Source: Irineochytrium annulatum (taxonomy: Eukaryota; Chytridiomycota; Chytridiomycetes; Chytridiales; Chytridiaceae). Taken from it: a stretch of DNA of 24,022 bases. The notes beneath the pieces are model-generated. The model ran no database searches, was not told the origin of the DNA, and saw nothing but the letters and a program-made list of their open reading frames with translations. Numbering within the stretch: position 1 is the stretch's first letter; the number at the start of each line of letters is the position of its first letter. Both the position numbers and the translations under genes were made by a program. The stretch lies in the NCBI GenBank assembly GCA_027600665.1, contig JADGJL010000352.1, positions 1 to 24,022 of the forward strand, written 5' to 3'. Positions 9,338 through 19,213 of the stretch are shown piece by piece.

Positions 9338-9682
9338 ATGAGTGCCTTCCCCAGCTTGCTTTTCCATCATCCACCTCCCCGCCACATCTACACCACATCG
9401 ACACCGCAACAACACCCTCATCAACGGCCCAGGCGCCCTGTGCCTGGGCCTCGGAACCCCCACCACCCATGCGAAGGTTCGCCTCTCAGCCAACGTGCAG
9501 TCGCGTGCGGTAAGCCACTGTCGCGCCGGGCTGTTGACTCTGACCGAACTTTCTTGCAATCAGATCATCGCCATCTCGGTCGCATCCTTGTATCTCCGAT
9601 TCGGCTGCAGTCCAGGCACTGGCAATGTGAGCGCGCCGGCAGGAGAATCATGGTCGCGGACTTGCCGGTTGTGTATTGGTGA
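9338..9682 (+). CDS. Weak spliced ORF, unknown
   Basis: An ATG preceded by A-rich sequence opens a frame to 9509. A good intron (9510-9563, gtaagc donor, CAG acceptor, tgac branch-like word) is followed by 9564-9682, giving 96 aa rich in Pro, His and Arg with no known domain. The intron is 54 nt and in frame, so retained and spliced forms are both open. A second frame over the same DNA has more typical C/G-ending codons (ALCLGLGTPTTHAKVRLSAN) but lacks an ATG. The splice signals suggest transcription. The protein assignment is a guess, and it may be a 5' leader or long non-coding RNA. Confidence 0.2.
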   Translation: MSAFPSLLFHHPPPRHIYTTSTPQQHPHQRPRRPVPGPRNPHHPCEGSPLSQRAVACGKPLSRRAVDSDRTFLQSDHRHLGRILVSPIRLQSRHWQCERAGRRIMVADLPVVYW

Positions 9683-10201
9683 GCGCTTTGTGATTTGCCT
9701 GTTGTCCGCTCGATCTAATCCTCGTCCCTCCTCCTCATCCATCTTCACGTCCTCCCTCCTTCATCCTCCCTTGCTTTTGCTCATTTCTTACGTGCAAACC
9801 CCAGAGTTATCTGTCGTTTTCAGTATCCCTATATCAGTTCTTCTCTCTTTCTCGTCGTTGCTGGTATGTTTATTCTTCCTTCATTTTGGTTCTCTTCCCT
9901 CACCTCCCTTGCGCAAGGCTCTTTGGACGCACTCAAGCCTCATCTTCGTGTGGTGTTTGTTTTTTGCAAAGCAACTTAACATCCCACAATGAAGTTTTGC
10001 GGCGGGTGCAGGATGTTGATATTTTCATATTGCACACGCAGTCGCTCGTATATTACTTCCCTTCTTTCAAGCGAAAGTGTCTTCGGATTAAGCTTTTGCT
10101 TCGCGTGCCTCCTGGGCGCCGTTATATGAAGCTGCTTTTGAGCAGATGACTATACAATAAGCATTCTATTTTACAAGCTTTACAGGTTAGAAAAAAGTCA
10201 T
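9683..10201. other. Pyrimidine-rich spacer, no gene seen
   Basis: It begins with a C/T-rich tract (about 9715-9790) and then becomes AT-rich toward the 3' end of the transporter gene on the minus strand. No ORF with recognisable content and no RNA gene were found. Confidence 0.45.
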
Positions 10202-12800
10202 TCATCCCTGCACAGAGACTTCGCTGCCGCCATCAGGCTGATGAAGTGCCAGCGCTGTGGTGCCCCTCGACGAGGTCGTATGTTTAATAATGTGTTCCTC
10301 TGATGTTCACAGTTAGCCAGTGCCATCATGTGCGTGAGAAGAGGTTCCGTTTACCTTCAGGGCTCAAAACAAGGTGCTTGCGGGCCCAGATCATGTACAA
10401 CAAGCCGACGCTGATCTTCGCGAGGGCAAAGTACGCCGCAATGTAGTAAAAGTTGGCCGACATCATCGACGCCATAATAAGGCAATTCATCGCAACCGTG
10501 ATCCACGCGCATAGCGGGCCAAAGCCGGATTTCCACGGGCGATTAATGCTGGGGACATAGTGGTGCAAATATAAGTACGCGAGGCCCGTGAGTGCGTAAG
10601 CGACGCAAATGTAGATGTTGCTCGCGAGCATGAGCTGGGAGGACAGGCCCGTCATGAAGCCGAACTCGCTTAGCTCGATGATGGACACCGAGCATAGGAC
10701 CATGACGACGCAGATGCAGAATATGCCGGCGACCCATGGGGCTGGTGGTACTGGCGGCAGGGACGTAAATTAAAACCTGTATGCTTTGGGAACCGCTTAC
10801 GGTTAAACGGCATTTTCGTGAAGCTCAGAGCGTTTGGCATGTACCCCGTTCTCGAGAGCTGGAAGGGGTTTAGTCTACTTTTTGACCATTGGCGACGACC
10901 CACCGCGTAACTAAGCCTCGTTGACGCGACGACGTATACCAGGACTGTAGGTACGCACTGAGAAGGGGGTTTGAGTGAAAGAAGAGCGAAGTAGACAATA
11001 CCATAAAATAGTTGAAGAACACGTTGAGCCAAAAGAATATCGGTCCTTCCATGTCCAGTTCGTAGTATTCCATGATTGGTATCATAATGCCACTGCCAGT
11101 GAGGCTCTCTGACATTGCGAACAAACCCGGGGGTAACCCCGAGAAGCACAGTACATAACCCCACTCCTGGAAAATAAGCGTTGCGGCCGCCAGCAGAATA
11201 GCAAGCGGCCCCTTGGTTCGATAGTCGATGACGTCCTCGGCCAACAGCGGGATCACTTCCAAACCTATCTACTGTAAGCAAGTCAACTCAAACGCAGGCC
11301 AAATTTACCATTGAAGTCGAACGTCATTATGCCTACAGCCCAAAAAGAACCTGTCACCAACGCTTTAGCCATTGACATAAAGCGGTCATGGTAACAAGGC
11401 CAAAAGTTCGCAAGGAAAGAATTAATTACCTAGCCACCCATATGGAAAGAATGCCTGAAGTTCCGTTGCGCTTGCCGTGTTGTTTAAAGTCGGCATGATA
11501 TCAGTGATTGGCGTGAAGTTCAAGTACAGATTTTCAGACCAGTACATGAAGTCGTAACTGCAAAAGAAGAAGCTCCCGTGTCAACCTATTTACAACAATT
11601 GGGAAACCGCGTACCTTTGAACCACGGGAAGGAACATAGCTGGTAATGTCTTATTCGTGTTACATTGCTAAAAGAATGTGGTGAAAAATGTAAAGGGACT
11701 TACAAACAACCCAAAAATTGATCCCGCAATGATGAGGTAAAACTCTGTGCGCAGTCCGAATGTGCAAAACGCCACGCAAAACAGGACTTGGAGAAACCAC
11801 CACAGCGGTTCCAGGCTTTGAGGAAAGCCATAATATGTGAACAAACTCGCAAGGAATGTGACATTTGCAGCGACTGGCGGAGGTGATTAATGAATACGAA
11901 GAAGCACAAGGCTTTTATGCCAAGAAGAGAGCATTCTTACTGGATAAAGTGTAGTAGACTGCTTCCATTTGCCCAACGGTGTAGCCTATATATGGACCGA
12001 AAGCCTACGGTACGCGGAAGTTATTGAAGAACTCGGCTGATTTGGAGATAAGCAGAATCAACCTACCGCGCGGCTGAAGGTTGCGAGTCCTCCTCGATAT
12101 GGAAGCATTGCAGTAAGTTCCGCCAAAATGACTACAACGTCGATTAGTTACAATGACCATGTGATCATGAGCACGCACCGCTGAATGACAAGTACGAGAG
12201 TGTATTAACAATGAGCGCGACAATGGTCGATCCGACACCGTAGTAGGCAGGGCCGCCTTGCCTACATAGATGAGTTTAGAATTAAAGCTGGGCTTTTAAA
12301 AGCGCAATGACCTACCAGTTCACGACAATCCCGGAGACTCGAGATCCCCACGCGAAAGCCCAGAGTTCGAGAATGCCAAACTTGCCCACCCCGAGTCGTC
12401 GATTACTGAAGAAGGTGTCGCTTGGGCGGACATACTCCGCCTTCATGTAACTACACAAAAAGTACGCTCAGCATACTCGTTTGAATTTCGCGTTCCTTCC
12501 CGGATATACCGACTTTATAAACCGGCTGACAAGTGTCCCCGAGCCGCCGGTGGCCGCGCCGTTTTGTGCCAGGTCGCCCGCTTCCGGTTTCTTGAGAAAG
12601 CCTTCCGTCTCCTCCCCTATCCTCCCATCCAACGTCTCGAGCCGGACGCCCTTGGCGCCACATCCCGCTCCACGCACCGCGGCGCTTTCCGGCACCCCGG
12701 CCAGAAACGCCACTCCCTCCCCGTCCTCCAGGAGCCTTGACTCCAGCGGCCGCGGCCCGTCCGAGCGCGGTGCGCTCTTCCCCGCTTCCGTTTCGGTCAT
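10202..12800 (-). CDS. APC-superfamily transporter, tandem copy A
   Basis: A membrane permease of the amino acid-polyamine-organocation type, about 12 helices and 625 aa. Exons: 12800-12514, 12450-12316, 12261-12179, 12131-12067, 12004-11941, 11873-11704, 11649-11615, 11557-11430, 11350-11309, 11264-11002, 10957-10904, 10858-10801, 10750-10355, 10299-10202. All phases close. A cytosolic N-terminus of about 95 residues precedes YMKAEYVRPSDTFF. Family signatures are VILAELTAMLPYRGGLATFS and FGPYIGYTVGQMEAVYYTLS (the PxxGG and G-rich helix pattern), and GLEVIPLLAEDVIDY in a middle helix. The substrate is unknown; resemblance to ethanolamine/amino acid permeases is only an impression. The first intron uses an atypical gtcggt donor. 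Exon 7 could instead start at 11667 (+18 nt), but 11649 matches copy B. The last intron (10300-10354) has a perfect CTAAC branch word and gives a tail like that of copy B. Confidence 0.88.
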
Positions 12801-12891
12801 GATGCGACGGTTGATGTGGAGCGCGGGGCTGCCGTACAGTTTTACAGGTGTTGACGCGTCGATGGCCGCTGCTGTGGATGGTAATCCCTGG

Positions 12892-12940
12892 TGTGTAAAT
12901 CCATCACACTTCAAAAATGTGAAGTATTCAGATTTACACA
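12892..12940. repeat. Nested inverted repeat upstream of copy A
   Basis: Ten-base arms TGTGTAAATC and GATTTACACA pair perfectly around a second stem, ACTTCA/TGAAGT. The whole is 49 bp, 92 bp before the start codon of transporter copy A. It could be an operator, an RNA hairpin in the 5' leader or a tiny MITE-like remnant. No second copy was noticed in the window. Confidence 0.6.
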
Positions 12941-13171
12941 TACAAAACAAATGGTCATTCATTCTATACTTTTGCTGGTCAGACAATCAACGCGCGCCGG
13001 AGAAGAGATGATCCTGGCGCCTGAATGTGAACCCTTCCCGCCGGCATCAGACACGCTGTCGGCGTGAAATGCGCAAGCACTCTTTGGCGCCAGCGTCGTC
13101 TGTTTGATAAGCAGACCGATCCTCCGCCATTTGTTTATTAATACAATGCTCGTTTCGTTGTGGTCATTTGA

Positions 13172-15743
13172 TCACATCATGTCTGCAGGCCGTTCTACAT
13201 CCCCATTCCGATCGTCGCAGACAATCGCGCTGCCTTTCTCGCTCCCCCCCTGCGCCTGAAGCGACAAGGCAGATGCAGCAGACTCCAACCTGAACTTGAG
13301 TATATGCTCTTCCTCCGGAGTCAGCACCAAATGTTTCCGGTGCCACGCCATGTAAAGCAAACCAATCGAAATCTTGGCGAGGGCAAAATAAAACGCCATG
13401 TAGTAGTAGCTCGTGTACATCATTGACCCCAGGTTGACGAGATTCAAGGCGAGGGCGACTATTGTAGTGGTCAGAGCTTCAACATGATATTTGCTTGTCT
13501 AACGACATTACCCCATCCGCACAAGCGGCCGTATCTCGATTTCCATGGTCGCCTTATATGTGGGAATGCGTATGCTAGGTACAAGTAGGATACTGACGTC
13601 AGCGTGTATGCAAGAGTGATGTAAAGGTTTGATGAGACCATCAGAGCGGAACTTAATCCTTCAATGATTTGCAAGCTGTGGTCCTCCTCGACGAGTGAAA
13701 ATGCACACAATACCATGACCATGCACGTACAGAAGATGCCGGCGACCCAAGGGAAAGGGCTCACTTAAAGTTTGAAACAATTAACGGTCGGATCGATTGT
13801 ACTTTTGACTTACTTTTAAAAGGCATTTTTGTGAAGCTGCATTGGCTCGGCATATATCCGGACTTCGAAAGCTGCGACATTTGGTCAATTATAACATATG
13901 CCGGCCGGCTTTATACGAACCGCATAAGTTAATCTTGTGGAAGCGAACACATAAGCAAGTACGGTCGGTATAACCTGAGCCATCGTGAGATTTAAAAGTC
14001 ACAAAGGCAACGCAATACCGTTATAAAATTGAAGAAAAAGTTTAGGCAAAAGTAAGTTGTCCCGTTCATATCTAGGCCATAGGTACTGACGATCGGCAGC
14101 AGGAAACCAGACGATGTTGCATCCAAAACCATTGTTCCTATGCCCGGCGGCAAACCGCAGTACAGAAGTGTGTAACCCCATTCTTGTAACAATACTGTCC
14201 CGGTAGTAAGGAACAACGCCAGAGGCCCTTTCGTTTCATATCCCACGACATCCTCCGAGAGCAGCGGAATCATCTCCAGACCTAATAAGCATATGAGCGG
14301 ACCATTTTCCAAGAGTGTTGTCTGACCAGAAAAATCAAAGGTCGTCTCGGCAACGGCCAGAAAAGATCCTGAATATACAAGTAAGTTTCCGCATGGCTTC
14401 AATGAATTCGTACCCGCAACACCATAAGGAAAAAATGCATCGAGTGTCGTTAAATTGGTCCCATTGTGCAAGGGCGGCAGGTAACTCGTGACAGGCACAA
14501 TCAACGAGTAGATACTGTCCGACCAGTAAAAGAAGTTATACCTGTCGAAACGTCAAACGCGGCCACAATCGCAAATTACTAAACTGTTGAATCACCGGGA
14601 GCACAAGGGCTGGTAACATCTGATATCATTTTTAGAAGTTGCCCAGAAAACCATGTCGCTTACCAAGAAGCCGAAGGCGGACCCGACAATGACGACGTAG
14701 AACACGTTCCTCGTGCCAAAGACGGAGAAAAGAACGGCCGTGACAATTTGAATGAACCACCATAAAGGTTCGAGACTCTTCGGGTAGCCATAGAACGTAA
14801 AGCTGCAGCTCATTCTTAGCAAAAAATCGGCTGGCACGCGCGCACGTACACATGTGCAATATATGCCATATTAGCTGCGATGGATAGCGTATAGTAAACA
14901 CTTTCCATTTGTCCAACAGTGTACCCAATAAACGGGCCAAACGCCTGCGAAAATGTGTAAAAGACCTTAAATATAAGTTTGAGAATGTTACCGCTCGTGA
15001 GAAGGTTGCCAGACCTCCTCGGTAAGGCAGCATAGTCGTCAGCTCCGCCAGGATCACTGGAGGCATGACTCGTCACGGAAGGGGTACATAATGTGCAGGT
15101 TATTTTCTCTTACCGCTGAATGCAAGATATGAGGCACTGTTGCAAGCCAGTCCAACAAATGCAGAGCCCATACCGAGAGCTCCAGGGCCAATTTGCCTGA
15201 AGCAAAGCGCTTTAACACTAACCCTCACAGCCGAAACAACGCCCGCTGAAGCGAACGCAATCGACACTAACCAGTTGACAACGATCCCAGACACGCGTGA
15301 CCCCCACGCCAACGCCCACATTTCAAGCACGCCAAACTTCAATGGCCCCAGGTGGCGGTTGAAAAAATATTGAGGGTTGGCCCTCACATATTCGGCCTTC
15401 ACGTAGCTGAGACAGATTCGTAAGCAAAGACAGCATGTTCGAGCAAGCATTGAGGAAGAACGAGCAATGGAAATTAGTGGCCTCACCGCCTGATCCTTGC
15501 CAGAACGCTCTCCTTCCGCCGCCGGCCCCCAGCCTTCGCTCGGCCGCTCAAAGAGTCCCTGGCAGCCGGAGCACCAGCAAAAGATCCCTCCGTCTTGGCC
15601 GTGGTCATTTTCGCGTCGTCCGGCCTCGCGTCGTCCGGCGTCCCCGAACCTGATGGAACCAGAGGCTCCATAACCTCCGCAAGCACCTCGACCCCTTCGC
15701 TGGCCCGCGACGTCTGCGACCAGTCGCGCTCCACCCTCGACAT
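13172..15743 (-). CDS. APC-superfamily transporter, tandem copy B
   Basis: Paralog of copy A, 640 aa, about 12 membrane helices. Exons: 15743-15487, 15406-15272, 15196-15114, 15056-14992, 14944-14850, 14814-14664, 14619-14585, 14541-14414, 14368-14327, 14281-14019, 13974-13921, 13871-13814, 13763-13512, 13476-13172; all phases close. Signatures: RYVKAEYVRANPQYFF, VILAELTTMLPYRGGLATFS, FGPFIGYTVGQMESVYYTLS, GLEMIPLLSEDVVGYETKGP, FALAKISIGLLYMAWHRKHL. Nine exons have exactly the same length as in copy A (135, 83, 65, 35, 128, 42, 263, 54, 58 nt). The N-terminal 86 residues and the C-terminal tail (PEEEH onward) are cytosolic and diverge most. The start ATG has a good GCC context. Two introns are only 35 nt. 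Substrate not identifiable from sequence alone. Confidence 0.9.
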
Positions 15744-16870
15744 GGCTTGCTGGCTGCAGGTGTGAGATTTACATCGCGTCAACCCGAGCTGCCGTTCTGG
15801 TGGAAAGCGGTCGCTGGTGATCTTGACGCCCTTGAGCCATAAATGTCCTTCGCGAATGCTATTTAAGCGAAGTTGAAGGAGGACTGTGATCGCTCGAGGA
15901 CCTTCAGTTATTGAATCTCCAACAGCAAATTATCCGCTTTTTCTCTCAAAGCTTAGCTTGTCCAGAAATCTTAAACTAACACAGGACCGCAACGCCTGCT
16001 TGTCCAATTCCATACGAAAGCATTTGGCATCACGCGGCTGACCCGTCTTCCTCCTGCCCGACTTTCTTAGAGCAGGCAACGTGCTCACAACCGTCACTCA
16101 GGCACGTGTAGCGGTTGCCGTTGAAGGAACCGCGTGAAGACCAGAAATGCAGGACGCGTTCGAGGTCGACGAACGGCCGGCAGCGACTGCGGCGTTTCCG
16201 GGTTCAAGCGCGCGCCTTGAAACTGGTCAACGAACGAGGTTTGTAGGTACAACTAAGGTCGATGGACTCGTCGTTACAAGCATTACTTCGCGTTTTGGGG
16301 CTTGTGACCTTGTCGTTACCGCATGGTGGGCCTGCTGGATCTGCTGGCTCGGCAGGTGCTCCTTCAAGGTTTGCTTTTTCGAAGTGAACCTCATCTTCAC
16401 TTTATTCTCTTTTTCCCAATCTCGCGAAACTTGTTCTGCACATTTCGTCGACTGTTTCTATATTCATGGTCGACCGCCGGCGTCCTCTCGCCCACCACGC
16501 TGTCACCTGGGACGTGCATGCACCCACTCATTAGAGGGTTCTAATCCGGATTACGGCTGATTGGAACCCTCCAAAGGGTGGGGTCGCCAGATGCCGACTC
16601 ATCGACAGCAGGCAGGGATGAGCGTCGGCTACAACGTCTCCGCGTTCGCTTATGTGCGCTGGCAAACCATGCAAAGACATATTATTTCGTACATGGAATG
16701 AGGCTACCAACATCAGGAATCTGGAACATGTAGCAAGGGATGATATGCATAGAATACGGGGGCAGCTAACTTGATTGTGTAAAATAAACAACGGCGGATC
16801 GAAAGAGCTCTCCTTGCTGCACATTAACCCACTTGCATAAGCCCGCCCGTTATCACCACATCTGTAACAT
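15744..16870. other. 1.1-kb upstream region of copy B, no gene seen
   Basis: It lies between the start of transporter B and the stop of the RING gene, both on the minus strand. It contains a TTAAATAG-like element (about 15860-15867 read on the minus strand), the inverted repeat at 16534-16571, and a 137-codon plus-strand frame at 16147-16560 of unlikely composition (WWACWICW). No domain, tRNA or rRNA was recognised. Confidence 0.45.
16534..16571. repeat. Inverted repeat with internal palindrome
   Basis: GAGGGTTC and GAACCCTC (8/8) enclose a loop that begins with the perfect 12-bp palindrome TAATCCGGATTA (16542-16553). It lies about 0.3 kb downstream of the RING gene and 0.8 kb upstream of transporter B. 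Confidence 0.5.
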
Positions 16871-18851
16871 TTACCCACCACGCCCACCCCCAAACGAGTT
16901 AATGATGATGATCGAGATGATCGCGACGAGCAGGATGGCGACAATGGCCACCACGACGATCGGCAAGACTACGTACGATAGCGTCATGCGCCCGCGGCTG
17001 CCTAAATCGTCGTTCAAGACCGTAACCCCCCTCCTGCCGGTCACTCGATTGGCGACGCCGGCGCCGTTGCTGCTGCCTCCACTCCACAAGGCGCGCGCGG
17101 ACGCGAGGCTGAGGATGGCGGACGACCGCTCGTGGAAGGCGGCCTCGACGCAGTACGGGTGCTGGCAGTGGGGCGGGTCGATGTCGAACGCGACCAGTTC
17201 GGGGTTGGATTTCTCTGCGTGTAGACATCCTTGTCAGCATATATTCAAGACGAGAAGTAAAAGAACACAGAGTGTCGAGTGTACAAACCGGCACCGACAA
17301 TGCACTTGAGCACGTGCCGCTTGAGCGCGATTCGGGGCCCCGTCCACGGGCATCCGAGGGAGGAGAAGGCGCAGCGGACCTCGAGCGCGTCGACGCGGGC
17401 CTGCTTGTCGTTCGCTATGAGGAGATCCCACTCGCTGACGGCGTGCCGGCAGAAGGGGCATTTAGATGACCTGGCGAGGGGTTGCAGATTGTGTTGAAAA
17501 ACGACCGTATAAGGTGGAATCAATGTACCTTCGATGCTTAATCCAATGATGGATGCAATTATAGCACACCTCCACCCCGCAGCATCCAAGCACCCTCGCA
17601 TTGTCGAACACGGATGCGCACAGCGGGCACAGCATCCCGTCCCAGTCTCCCTCCCACGCGCAGATCGGGTTAGACGCCGGCTGCGGCGGGGTGAGACTCG
17701 CTGGCGACGATGGCGAAGGGCCCCGGTGGACGGCGGGCTCAGGGATCGTGAGCATGATATGGTGGCTCGTCGGCGGGGATGGTGGAGGGGAGAGGGGCGG
17801 CGGTTCGAATGACGACGAGGCGGCCGCGCCCTTGTCGTTCTCCGCGGCTGCGGCGACGGCGGAAGTGTTGGAGAGAGCGGGAATGTTTATAGCATGAGAG
17901 CCGTCTACCATCATCATCTCATCCGTGGTAACGCCACCAGACCCGGCGACCAGCGCGTTCGAGCTCGACGGCGCGTCGTTGGCGCTTTTCCCGTCCCTCG
18001 CGTAGTCAGACGCGTCGGGGCACCTGCAGTCCTCGGCGTGGACATACCTTGTATAGGAATGTTCACATAAGTAAACCATCAAGGAAGATAAACTGCGAGA
18101 GTTCCGAACAGAAGAAGTTGCGAACGTACTCATAAAAAAATCCAGGCCTGTACGCGAGCACCGACAACCCCGGCAGCGCCGATGACGTCGACGGGCCGCC
18201 CGCTGTCGTCGGCGACGCCGCAGGTAGGACGTCCCTTCCAATGCCTCCGCGAGGCGCCGGAATCGCGACGCCTCCAAGCTCCGCGTCCTCTGCCTCCTCG
18301 TCGTCCAAGTCGACGAGAGGCCCTGGGTCCTGACCAAGTTGCCTCCGCCTTCGCGCGCTTTGAAACCGTCCCGGCCACCAAGACCACGTCGTCGGCCTGC
18401 TGGGCGCCGACATGTGCTCCGTGCTTCGGAACGGCGGCTGCTGGTGGTACGCGAGGGAACTGGGAGGTGGCGGCGGAGTGTAGGGGCGCGGGTGAAGTAC
18501 GAGGGCGAGAGAATTCTTGCGGAGGTGGAAGCGCGGGGTCGGATGCTGTTGCTGCTGCTGCTGCTGATGATGATGAGAAGATTGGGGAACGTCAGAGACA
18601 GCTGAGGAGGAGGGGTGGGATGAGGGCGGGGTCATCAAGGAGGACGAATGGGGCGGTTGGATGAGGCTACGGCGGTAGAGCGGCGAGACCAGCGCCCTCG
18701 GCGGCGTGGTCGGGCTGGCCCGCTCCCTTTCCACGAGGGCGTCGTCCGTATCCGCAAAAGCTTCGTCAAGGAAAGGATTGGAGAAGCTTTCTCCGTCGGC
18801 CCCGTCCTCATTGGTATGGTCGGTGCGAGGTTCATCGGGGTCTGAGGACAT
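16871..18851 (-). CDS. RING plus TRAF-type zinc-finger protein, tail-anchored
   Basis: Probable E3 ubiquitin ligase on an internal membrane. Exons 18851-18130, 18092-17529, 17470-17289 and 17214-16871 (introns 37, 58, 74 nt) give 603 aa. Residues 1-240 are disordered, with a Q7 run flanked by His. A Cys/His cluster CEHSY..HAEDCRC lies near 250-265. The RING is CPLC (396-399), LGCCGVEVC (409-417), YNCI and, across an intron, KCPFC (432-436). The loop reads CCGVEVC, with Val where CGH.C RINGs have His, so metal binding may use neighbouring residues. A TRAF-type finger (C462, C469, H481, C485) follows. The last 36 residues hold a strong helix, LPIVVVAIVAILLVAIISI, with only eight or nine residues after it. 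Ligase activity is inferred from domains, not shown. A gtatgt inside exon 2 was not used because no acceptor lies at a workable distance. Confidence 0.85.
18545..18577. repeat. Trinucleotide (poly-Gln/His) tract
   Basis: CTG and ATG triplets on the plus strand encode HHH followed by seven Gln in the RING gene. They are mostly CAG codons with a CAA interruption. A likely site of length variation. Confidence 0.75.
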
Positions 18852-19213
18852 GTTCGTGGGACGTCAGCGGGGCGCTCCCTGGCGCGACAGGTCTGCGGGG
18901 AGGGGGTCTGGTCAGTGGAGGTGCTCCAGCAGCATGTTAATCAGACCCTGCGGACTTCTAATTCCACCAAGCGCCTCCGATAAGAATTCCAGGTGCGCGT
19001 CCACGTCCGCCGTCATGCCGTCGTCGCTGACCAGGATCGTCGGGAGGTCGTCTCTGCCCAGAGTGGAGACTTCAGGCGAGGAGCCGCGGTTAGCTTTCGC
19101 GATGGCCCCGCCCGGATCCCTCAATCAATCTCTGGCGCCGATCACCGTGGCCAGAACCTCCACCAGCGCAGTGCACGCACTCTACCCGTCGACCCGACTA
19201 GCGACGCGCAGGG
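18852..19213. promoter_or_regulatory. Divergent promoter region, RING and coiled-coil genes
   Basis: It is a 362-bp GC-rich interval between two divergent start codons. No TATA box was seen. An in-frame TAG nine bases before the plus-strand ATG supports that start. Confidence 0.4.

Noticed and set aside
16147..16560. Plus-strand 137-codon ORF
   Set aside because: Improbable composition (WWACWICWLG, FFEVNLIFTLFSFS), no domain, and no splice support.
16534..16571. tRNA T-arm lookalike (GGTTCTAATCC)
   Set aside because: Position 57 is T rather than a purine, and no acceptor stem, D arm or anticodon arm could be fitted.
18020..18055. gtatgt donor inside exon 2 of the RING gene
   Set aside because: The only nearby acceptors give introns of 16-28 nt, and the frame is open and Cys-rich without splicing.
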